Of a stretch of DNA of 64,000 bases, positions 11,701-22,200 are shown in pieces (position 1 is the stretch's first letter; every line of letters starts with the position of its first letter). Both the position numbers and the translations under genes were made by a program. Origin of the DNA: Embiotoca jacksoni (Eukaryota > Chordata > Actinopteri > Embiotocidae); contig JAKOON010000021.1 in assembly GCA_022577435.1 (NCBI GenBank), forward strand, positions 10,419,699 to 10,483,698. Reading direction: 5' to 3'. The notes under the pieces are model-generated. The model had not been told where the DNA came from and ran no database searches. It saw only the letters and a program-made list of their open reading frames with translations.

Positions 11701-14150
11701 ATTTGTAACAAATGGCACTTAATTGCCGTAATACGGAGACACCGAAATACCGGCGCTGTGACACCGGCCATTTTAACGTTCTTCTATTGACTGCCTAACG
11801 TAATTAAGGTGACGTTATACCCCGGTACTTCTGGTGGACTATTGTTTACCAACGTTAGCCGCAGTAGCAGCGCTGCTCGGAGGATGTTGGAGGAAGAAGA
11901 AGACTCCGACCAGCGGACGGGCTGCTGCCGACATCACAACAGGTACCCCGGGTCTCCTGCACGTCAGTCCCGGGGCTCGGTCTTCCTTCCTGGACCTCCA
12001 GGTGTCTGTGCACGTGGTCGGTCTTTAAGAGTCGGTACCGGCTGTTTCTAAAAGTTGTGAAAGTCTCGGTGGTCGTGGTGAAAACGGGCTCTTTGTGAAG
12101 CTCCTCTGACTTCTTTGTGGTCTTTATTCCACGAGTCAGTTTGGTTCCACAAGCAGATTGTAATGAGTTGTTCTCGGTTCGTGTTAAAGGGAGGAGCGCG
12201 TCCAGAGGTAAACTACTTCCTACCTGCACTGACGTCACTCCAGGTGGGAAACCGTCCACGTTTCCGGGTCAGCGCGTCACTATTCACACCGCGAGTTTTT
12301 GCTTTCTGACTGCTGAGATGAATTAAACATGTGGCCCGTCGCCTCTGCTGCTGTCAGCTTTGTCTTCACCGCTGTCCTCTTGCGTCTTTGTCCTCCTCCA
12401 CATGTTGCTGTCGTTCCTCCAAAGCCCCGAAATCTCAAGAGACACGAAGACATGATGCAGCGACCACATCGAGTCTGAGCAGCGGGAGGTACGTAGTCGG
12501 TGGTTTCATTGTTTTTACTTCAGGACACACAACAGTTTTAATAGTCCACCACGTTGTGTCCAACCTGCACACAAGAGGACATCCCAGGACTGGATGCGAC
12601 AGCCTCTGTTGCTCTCCCCACTGACATCGAGTTGAGAGATAAAATAAATTTTAAAAAAAAGAAGGTGCATTTCACTCGTCAAATCCAGAGTTTAGCTGCA
12701 CTGCAGCTGCCAGCACAAACAATAAGGTCAACAACAGGGCTGTCGCAATCATCAAATAATAGTTGACAATTAGTCGTCATATAAATATTTTCCATTTAAT
12801 AGGCTTTTTCTGTTCATTATTATAGTATAAACCTCATCGTAGTTTAATAATACACTTTATAGAGAAGAGACATTTATTGACATTGAACAAGGGAACATAT
12901 ATAAATAAAAAAATACATTTCTTTTTGCCTTTTAGAAAAAAAAAAAATTGCATAAATAATAACTTTAATGTACAAAGTCTAGTACTGAAATACTAAAAGA
13001 AATGACAGATAACAGACGATCACAGATACCAGTAGTCAAAATAAACATTGTACTATGGTGGTGTTAATTCTCCACTCACGTTTTTCTGACGGGACGCCGT
13101 CATTAAAAGACGGCCAGTCAAACCTCCAACGGTGGAAAACAATGTGGATGCAGTGATGGAAACATGACATCGCTGTCGGTGTTCATCCTGCTGTTTTAAC
13201 GCAAAGAAATGGAAACGATTCTGACGTTTGTGCAAGATGTATACGATCAGGCGAATACGTAATGATTGTGACGCGCCTGCTCTGGGATGCCTGTACTTCA
13301 TTATCCGTGTTGGATTAACTGCCGGTAGTCAGGGCTGAAACCTGGAAAGGGTCACGAGGAATCAGGGATGGACGCGCCGTGACTGATAAGATCCAATCAG
13401 GGAGTGTCTGTGTCAGCGTTTTTACACGTCTCTGTTTCCAGAAGAAGAAGAAAAAAAACACTCCCAGAGTTTTCACATTTACAAGATGTCAAACAGCTTT
13501 CTCAGAAGTCTTCGTCTAGCGGGGTTAAACAGGTCGCAGCAGTGTGGATGGAGCAGCTCCGTGCTTTCTCTCTGGTGTCCTTTTTCAGAGTGGCTCTGAA
13601 TATAATCCACCTTGTTTTACTGTCACTGGTAGATGAGAGGAAGTGTAACAGAGCAGAATGAGGCGACCTTTCAGTGGCAGCCAGTTATTGTGGTCAGTCA
13701 CAGATCACCAGACGAGGTGAGGTGGTGGATTAAGTAACAACTCACTGTGCTGACATAAATACCCACAAGGTTACTTTTCTCGCCTCTCTTTCATTTCCTT
13801 AGTTACAGGTTTGTTTTCATCAGCTGCTGAAATCGGGTCAGGCGGTTTGTTACACAATGGCTGAGGTGAATCAGCTGTGGCGAGCCAGGAATGTGAAACT
13901 CAGAGCCACCGTGTCTTTAATCTCCCTCCTTCGCGCTTGTTTTGTTTTCCCTTCTGTTCTCATCATTGTTTCCCACATTACGGACCGGTTTTTCTTACTT
14001 TTTAATAACTACGTTATGTCGTTAAACCGGAGTCATTAACATCACCTCTTAAACGTAATCACATTGAAGTGACCCAGACAAACAGGCTCACTGTGTTGTA
14101 ACTTTCAGGTCGTGTGCTGCTCTAGGCTGCTTTGTGGTTGTGTTGTCACA
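8743..14150. other. long intergenic region without a recognised gene
   Basis: It holds the 3' UTR of the Ig receptor, AT-rich sequence with poly(A) runs (9984-10002, 11490-11520), and a GC-rich segment near 11.7-12.6 kb listed separately. The piece around 13050-13300 has an open minus-strand frame that I do not recognise. Small frames on both strands show no domain. Confidence 0.5.
11750..12495. promoter_or_regulatory. CpG-rich segment, possible alternative promoter
   Basis: This stretch is much richer in CpG than its surroundings. It contains a strong-looking donor after CACAACAG (GT at 11943) and another at 12489 (GAG|GTACGT). A small frame starts at ATG 11884. If spliced to the acceptor before 16206 it would run out of frame and stop at a TAA overlapping the internal ATG 16217, acting as an upstream frame. 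Alternatively it is the start of an unrelated non-coding transcript. Confidence 0.35.
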
Positions 14151-14158
14151 AAAACCAT

Positions 14159-14167
14159 TTCCAGGAA
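14159..14167. promoter_or_regulatory. GAS/STAT-type element
   Basis: TTCCAGGAA fits the palindromic TTCN3GAA STAT-dimer consensus. It lies 60 bp upstream of an ISRE-like site and 156 bp upstream of a TATA box. A nine-base match can occur by chance; its position gives it weight. Confidence 0.5.
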
Positions 14168-14226
14168 TATGAGAGTGAGGCTGGTCGGTCCCAGTCTGCC
14201 TCAGACTTGAACAAGCCCGGCTCTTA

Positions 14227-14244
14227 CTTTCAGTTTCGTTTCGC
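14227..14244 (-). promoter_or_regulatory. ISRE/IRF-type element
   Basis: Read on the minus strand, the site is GCGAAACGAAACTGAAAG. It holds three GAAA cores, with the outer pair in the GAAANNGAAA spacing bound by IRF and ISGF3 factors. It lies about 80 bp upstream of the TATA box of the giant gene, the usual place in interferon-stimulated genes. Confidence 0.6.
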
Positions 14245-14284
14245 CCTGCTTTGCTTAGAATGAAACACAGCAGGAGAGAAGGAG

Positions 14285-14286
<2 letters not shown>

Positions 14287-14315
<29 letters not shown>
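14287..14315. repeat. (GT)n microsatellite inside the promoter
   Basis: About 14 GT units and a run of G lie between the ISRE-like site and the TATA box. Alternating GT can form Z-DNA, and its length probably varies between individuals. Confidence 0.9.
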
Positions 14316-14317
<2 letters not shown>

Positions 14318-14322
14318 GGGGG

Positions 14323-14329
14323 TATATAA
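14323..14329 (+). promoter_or_regulatory. TATA box of the NO VEIN-like gene
   Basis: TATATAA lies in GGTATATAAGC. A start of transcription about 30 bp downstream (near 14353) would leave a 5' UTR of roughly 27 bases before ATG 14380. That ATG has a strong context (AAGATGG). Confidence 0.6.
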
Positions 14330-14379
14330 GCTACAACAGGAAGGTTGCTGGTTCATGTACTGTCGTTCTTCTGAATAAG

Positions 14380-17300
14380 ATGGAGCCCTCTTTTTATTTA
14401 AAGGAAATGGGTAAGATCAGCTTTGCCTCCTCTTTTAGAAATATATTTTAGACACGCTCGACTAGTAACATAGATGATTCACGCGCGTGTAAACATTTGG
14501 TGTCGCTTTTATCAGCTTGATGGGCATAGCTGTAAACAAACACCATCAAACTGTTGCTGCTTTGGGTGTGCCTCTTGTTAGGGAAAATAATCCACTTTGT
14601 TGGCTCCTGTTTTCATGCTGTTTTGGCCACCTGGTTTTTGAAGAGTGGCACTTGAATCTGGTGAAGATGAAGGATTTGCGGCTTGAAGCTATCTGATGCA
14701 ATATTTCAATTTTATTGTCATTATTGACGAGGGCTGGTTACTAAACCACCAAACATTAGTACTGATCTAAATGTGTCCGTGGCACCGAAACTCTCCAGTC
14801 AAACGAAATGCTCGGACAGGTTGTTTGTGTCATTGTTTTAGTAAATGTTTTGACATTTTAAACCTGGAGACTTCTCGTTGAACATTGGATTATATTTACA
14901 CGTATGTGTGTAAAGACATCAGTCTGTGTTGTGTTTAATAATAAAGTTGAATTGAGATTAAGCAGCGACCGACAGTGATGTCACTCACCGGTTTGTGAAC
15001 TCTTGTTATGAAGCCTGGAGTTTGGATTTGGTCTGCTGGTTTGGAGCAGGAAGTGACCATATTTGGATGATCTGGGGAGGAGCGAGCGGTAGATCTCTCC
15101 CAATCTGATGGGAAGCGTGAGGACTTTACTCCCCGCACACCTACAGTAGGAATCTGACTGCACCACAGGCCTGTCAATCAAACAAACACGGCCCCCTAAA
15201 CACTGCTTTTTGAGGCCTATTTTCTAATTAGTGATGGAATATTTTCAGAAGAACCTCCAGAAAACTAGTAAGGAGGAACTTCAGCTAACAACAACAACAA
15301 CTTGATTCATTGCCACTGTGTTTAATGATAGAAGTTGAATGGGAGTCTTCAGAGCAGGAGGCTTTTTGGAGCCGACCCCTAGTGGCTCTTGGTGGTATTG
15401 CACGTTATGGCACTTCTGCATTGGCCTCCTTTTTTAGACCAGGAAAGCTGCGTTCACTTTTATATTCAGTTTATGGTTGAGATTCTTCCGTTCTTTTTTC
15501 TTTTTTTTCAAACATTCATGTGTGAAGACATTTGAAACATTTTAGCAAACATTCTTCTTCCTTCTTCAGAAAGTAACTAACCTAAGATTGACTTTTTGCT
15601 TGATCTGACTTTTTTAGTAGAATGAATTGGTGTCACTAACTAGTTGCTAATCTTGTGTCTTTCCTTCGGTGCTCGGCAGGTAGTAAACTGCGGGTTTGTT
15701 TGGAGCTTTTATGCTAAAAACAGCTGGTTTCTGGGTATCAAAACAACACACGGAGCTGAATGAAACTATAGCTCTCTGGGTTATCAAACAACTCCTTTCA
15801 TTTTCACATCTTTTGATCCATTGTTACTGCTTAAAAAAAACCAAAAACGAATATAACAGCTTCAAACTTGCTTCAAAGAATTGCATCAGAATCAGGGACA
15901 AAATTGTATTTGCTCTATAGCCAGACTGATCGATTTTTGTTTAAAGGCAGATACAGCGTTTAAGAGTTTAAAATTGTAATAATAATTCTGTATACTGGCC
16001 AATACTCATTTTGTTTAAACGCAAACATATTTTGACCATTTCTGTTAGATTTCTTGTTACCAATTAGTGAACAGAGAGTAAATAGGAAGCTAATATTGGC
16101 TCAATTTATTCACTGGCTGTTCTGTACGTAGTCAAATTGTGATACTAGTGTCAAACTGCTTTGTACTATTTGTCCTTTAATCATGCTCTCGTTGTCCCCT
16201 GATAGAATTAATCGAGATGGATAAGGTTATGGAGGATATAGTTGCCACGGTGCAGCAGCACCCGGGTGGGATCCCACTGAAAAAGCTGGCCGTATTCTAC
16301 AACCAGAGATACCGTGAGAACCTGACTTTATCGGCGTTGGGCTTTTCCTCCATTGCCTGCCTGGTAGCCTCTCTGAACAGGGATCTGGTTGTGGAGGGGA
16401 AACTGGTGTTTCACAGGGAGCATCGCTCTGAGAGTCCGGCTGTGGATGAAGCCGAATGCGGAGCTGCAGCTAGCGGGGCAATAGCAAAAACCTCCAAAGT
16501 CAACAAAAGTAATAAAATTCTGAAAAATATTGTGACCATGATGAAAGACTATCCAGACGGAATTCCTCTAAGGATAGTGGCTATAGTCTACAACAAGACA
16601 TACCACCACAACCTGACCTTAGCTTCTTTGGGCTTCAAAACCATTTCCAGCCTGGTGGCCTTTTTGAAAGAAGATCTGGTTGTGAAGGGGGACAAAGTCT
16701 TCCATAAGATTCACCAGCCTCAAAAGGAGCCTCGAGCTGGAACGTCAACAGATGCAACAGAGGACAGCCGGCCAGCAACACCACAGACACCTGAATCACA
16801 CATTGGGAACAGAAGGCCCGCCCCTCCTGCTCCTGTGTCACAGCGGGACTGCAGCCCTCACTCTGTGCCTGGCGCTCAGGCAAGAATGAACCTTCTGGGG
16901 TGTCCTTTGATTCCCACTGCCTCCTTATTCTCCACCTCTGGTCTTCCTGTTAATCCAACCTTTACTGCGTCCGAGCCAGCTGAGAAACTGACCCAACAGC
17001 AGCTTTACCAGAGGGTCTTAAAGGTTCGTTGTGTAGACAGATATACAGACCACTGTGTGCAATATTAAAAAGTATCTTTCCTTTCCTTTCCTTTCCTTTC
17101 CTTTCCTTTCCTTTCCTTTCCTTTCCTTTCCTTTCCTTTCCTTTCCTTTCCTTTCCTTTCCTTAGCTATCCTATCATATCTTATCTTATCCTATCCTATC
17201 ATATCTTATCCTATCCTATCATATCTTATCCTATCCTATCCTATCATATCTTATCTTATCCTATCCTATCCTATCCTATCCTATTGAGGAATTGGTCCAT

Positions 17301-19182
17301 ACAGGCAAGTAATGCATGTAAATGAATTGATCTGTGAGCAGACCAAGGAAGTATTATGAAGGGAGCAATAGAGTTTATTGGATTATCAATAACGTGTTTT
17401 TTTTGTCCCTGGGGCTCTTCTAGCTGCTTGATTTCACTGTGGAGTGATGTAAACCATTGAGCCACTTGTGAATAGTACAGGGATAAAGTTTGAAATCAGA
17501 GATATGACAAACAGTCATTCACTGGTTTTCTGAAGCGCTGAGAAGTTGTGTTGAGGCCGAGCACTTTCCTTTGACATATTATGAAACCTTTTGAAACAAC
17601 AGCTCTCAGTGTCTCATGATGTTAGAACAGTTGGGTGTGTCAAAACTGTCAGCTTCAGGCAGATTACTGGATTTGAAGGCATGATGTTGCTGCTGGAAAA
17701 GGAGTGCTCAAGTTTACATTTGTCTGTTAATTATCTGATCACATTTCAAAAGCTAGTAGTGATGACTGATGTAAACAAACCCTCAAAAAGATCAAATTAC
17801 ACAAATCTATTAGCTTGTAGTTGTTGTTTAGATTTTTGTATTGTGCTTTTAAACTGCTGTAGAGCTGACCTTTGTCTGTCTGCCGGTGGAAAGCACCCAG
17901 TGAGTAAAAGTTTGTCGACGTGTTTCCAGGTGATCACGACGCACCAGCTGACTGCTCCATCGATGGACCAGCTCCAAACCTGCTACCTTCAGCAGTTTGG
18001 TCAACAGCTTCCTCTCAAACAGTACATGTCTCTGTACGACAGCTGGGAATCCAAGACGCTGCCAGCTCAGCCAGAACCAACAGCAGAACCCAAGACTAGT
18101 GCATGGCAGACAGCTGCAGGTAGCCAAATATCTTAATATCAGTTTCAGAACAAATTGATCCGCAAATTGATCATTGATCCGCTGATACTGATAAGAAACA
18201 AATGTTTGATGGCATATCCTCCCACAGCAACACCGAGTCTTATGAGAGAGCCTGAAAAGGAGCAGCAGGGGGCCACCGGGTCCAACTTCCTGTCTGGCTC
18301 TGACTTTCCAGAGCTGGGAGCAGATAAGAGCATGAAAAGAGAGCCGAAGAGCAAAGTAAGAGAGGCCAACCAGAGACCAGCCAACGCCCCCGTCTTCAGC
18401 GAAGCTTATCACGCCCAGCTGAGAGAGATCCACGGGGGTAACATGCGGGCCATGGAGGCCATGGAGGAGGATGAGGAGGATGCCACTCGGAGGAGGAGGA
18501 GGAACAGGGCCGTGGATCCGGAGACGGTCAACGGTCTGACGGAGAGCGTGATACGAGAAATCGCTGCCGACGGAGAGCTGGTCACAAAAGAAAAGGTGAG
18601 GACGAACACCGCATCCTTTTCATCTTAAAGTGATAGTTCAACATTTTGGGAGTTGCTCTTAATTATTCATCAATATGACGATCACATCTGTAAATAATGA
18701 AGCTAAATTTAGAGCGAGAACCAGGAGCATATTAGCTGAGTTTAATTTAGCCCAACGCTAAATTTGAAGCGAGAAGTAACTGACAGTCTTTTTCTGTACA
18801 AAGCTAAAAAAAACAAAAAAACACGAACATCTCTAAACTTTGACTCTTTATCATACTAGAACCATTAAAGTCGTCTTCTTGTTCAAATCAACATGTTTAA
18901 CTAAAATGCTGCCACAACAGGTTTTATAGCACAGTGTTGCTTGTTTTAAATACTTGAAGGCTTTCTGCCTCTGTTTTTGTGATGTTAATATGTTTTCTTG
19001 TTATTTATTACACCTAAGTTTTAATTAGTCTCCTTCTTTCATCATATTTCATTCACCTCATCACTGCAGTACTGTAGAAATGCTATGCCACCAAAAACTT
19101 TGGTTATTTTCAGATTCTGGCCCAGAAATAACAGTTATCATTTTTTTTCATACATGAAGGCTCCATCCTGTGTTGACTATTA

Positions 19183-19243
<61 letters not shown>

Positions 19244-22200
19244 TACTATTATTATCAGTTGAAGTGCCATCAGAAGTGCTCTGAACAATTATTAAAAAAA
19301 GTTTACTGGAGGTGTGAGACAGCTCAGATAGACTTTCGGTACATTGAACTCACGCTGATGTCACCACCCGGAGCAGGAAAAGATGGAGTTGTGTATTTTA
19401 TGATCGACGTTTAAACAATCTCATGTTTTTTTCTTTGCCATTTAAGTTATAAACGGGATGCATACTTTGGTCTGTGCGGAGGGATTCTTGAAGATGTTGG
19501 ATGTGTTTCCTCCTCTGGAGGCACACAGTACATATACATGTATTGACCATTAGTAACTACTAAGTAACAGTGAAATATTCTAATATTTTAATGCAAAACG
19601 ACTCCTTTTATAACTTTATGGTTTCTCCTACCAAGGGAACTCAAGGTGTTCAGAGTCTCTACATCTGACCGGTGGGGTGTGTTTGATTTCTTCCATCCAG
19701 GTGATATCCCGGTTGTACACGCTGATTCCGTCTTTGGACCCAAGGTTAAAACCCTGGACCATCCCCGCTCTGAAAGACCTTCTGTACATCATGAGGGAGA
19801 TCAACATGTTCATAGAGGTCGGCGCACGTGCATTTGGTGTCAAGTTGTTTTTATTTGTGTGTTATATTGTCACACTGACAACGTTTCTTCTCTTTCTGTC
19901 AGTGCACTGAAGCGGTGACTTCCATCAGTACCCTCTATGAGCTGGGTCAGTCACTGGCCGGCCTCAAGGACAAGAAGCACTACGAGGAGCTGAACCTGGG
20001 GCCCCTGTGCAAACTCCCCCTCATCCACCGCATGTTCAAGATCGACAGCAACACGAAAGATGATGACATCCATCAGATCGAGACCGTAGACATCTTAAAG
20101 GTACAACTTACATGGGAAATGACATGGGGATTCAGTTGACTTGTGAACCATATTGTAGATATATTTTTATTTCTGAACACTCTTGACTTTTCTTTGTCTT
20201 TTAGCTTTGAAGTTTTGTTCTACGTATCTGTAAAACTTGTTACCGGTACCTATTTTTATATAATTTTTATAAAAGATGCAAATTAAAGCTAGATGGCCAT
20301 GTAAAATGGAAATGACAGCAAGCCGCCCTGCAATAATAAATCCATGTGATTAAGGTTGCCATGGAGATTCATGTGCGAGCCATAGTTTGCAGCTTAAAGA
20401 AGAATCTGCTTCAGAAAGGTGACTTTTAATGATATGCCTGAGAGAACAAAACGAAACGGAGTAAAAAAAAAATCGACAAACCGGGGATGCATGAACTGTT
20501 GCTGAGGACATTTCTAGTACCTGAAGGCACCATGAAGACGTTATTGCCTGTTTGCAGCAGCTACAAATTCATGATGACCTTGAAGCCTTAACTTTTAATT
20601 CCTAAATGTGTCTGCTCTGTTATCCTTTGTTCAGCAACTTCGCAACTTTAGGAGGAAGCAGTCCAAGGTGAAAGTCGACCTGGCGGAGTTCATGAAGTAC
20701 CTGGCCGACCACTACAACTGTCAATCTCCCTACGAGCTGGGTATCCGAATACATAGTGTGGGGCTGCCCATATCGGTGAGAGACATGATGTACCGAGGCA
20801 TTCAGATGGTTTACTGGTGACTTATCATCAGCCGAAGGCTTGTGTTGTTTCTTTTAATGGGCACATTCATTTCTTTACCTTCACTCCCCCTTATTGAGTA
20901 AGCCTCTGCAACGGCAGTACACTTATTCGCCGAGGTGACAAACTCAATATCACAGTAAGAGATACAGAAAACAAAGTGAAAAGAATAGCAACGATGCTTT
21001 GAAGATAATTACAGTTTTTATTTTTCAGTTAACTTCATACAAAGTGCTGCAATGATTTTAAAAACAAAACTAAATCAACTGGTTTATTCACCCTTTGCCC
21101 CTCAGACCACAACAGTTCTCATGAGTTCACTTTCACACAGTTTTTCAGGTACTTGGCAGGAAGCTTGTTCTCAACATGTTAAAGAACTTTCCACAGTTCC
21201 TCTTTGGATTTACGCTGTGTCAGTATCTTCCGTTATCCTCTGTTGGGGCTGTAACCTCTTTTTATCGGCAAGACTCTTTCTTTTTTCATGAAGATAGTTG
21301 TAGGATTTTTACTACTGTTTGATTGTTTGATATTTGCCAAAAACTTTTGTTAATTTGATCTAAATTTGAATGATGAAGAAGTTGCCGTGTTACTTATTGT
21401 TTGTAAAACAAAGATGTGCTCCATTTTTTTCCTCATTCAGAGGAACCTTTTCTCTTTCCAGTTCTGGTACATTTAGCTAATGGATGCTTCTAATTCACCA
21501 CGGCAAACTCCGCGTGCAATCATTTCCACCATTACTGGCACATTGGGCTCTGGAGGATTTACTTTGCTGCAAAATAATACAATACATGTAACTATAAACC
21601 ACAATGTCCATTACAAAGCACTATCTGAGTTACCAAAAGCTCATTTGGTGAATATTTACTGCAGCACTACGGTCGAGATGAAAAATAGCTTAACTTGTAT
21701 TTTAGGTGAAATGAGCCTGCTACACTTCTCTATTAAACATCTATTTAACACGAGCTTCTCTGTCTGCTCCAGACCCTGACGAAGGTCAGCCATAGTGAGC
21801 ACAACATCCTGCTGCGTGCCCGGGAGGTCATCGAGAGAGAGCTGGAGGATGAGACCCACGAGCGTCTGAGAAAGCTCAAAAAGAGCGTTTTAGAGTCGGT
21901 GCCTGGTCCAGGTTCCTTCTCTTCAGGCAGCTTGGACCTCAGGAAAAAGTACGCCTCCATCCCGGCGTCTGAGGTAGTGCTGGCAGTCTTCACGAACGCA
22001 GCCGGGGTGTTCAGCCCCAGGATGAACAAGGTGGGTGGCAGACACTGACACATGTATTCTATTCGTGAATCTGATGCCTCCTCAGATGCGTGAAAAGAAC
22101 TCGTTCAGTGGCGGTGTGTTGAATTTTTGTGTCCACTTTTTGGGAGTTTAGTGGTTCTGGTACTTCTGGTCATGTGTCCTGATTTTGCTGCTGCAGACTG

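Noticed and set aside
11855..12259. 134-codon minus-strand frame in the CpG-rich segment
   Set aside because: It has no domain or splice logic, and GC-rich sequence favours chance open frames.
12330..12475. Short frame starting MWPVASAAVSF with a hydrophobic N-terminus
   Set aside because: It stops after 48 codons, has no recognised family, and was not joined to any supportable exon.
17029..17325. Frame of repeated FPFLS and ILSYP units
   Set aside because: It is a translation of the CTTTC and CCTAT arrays.
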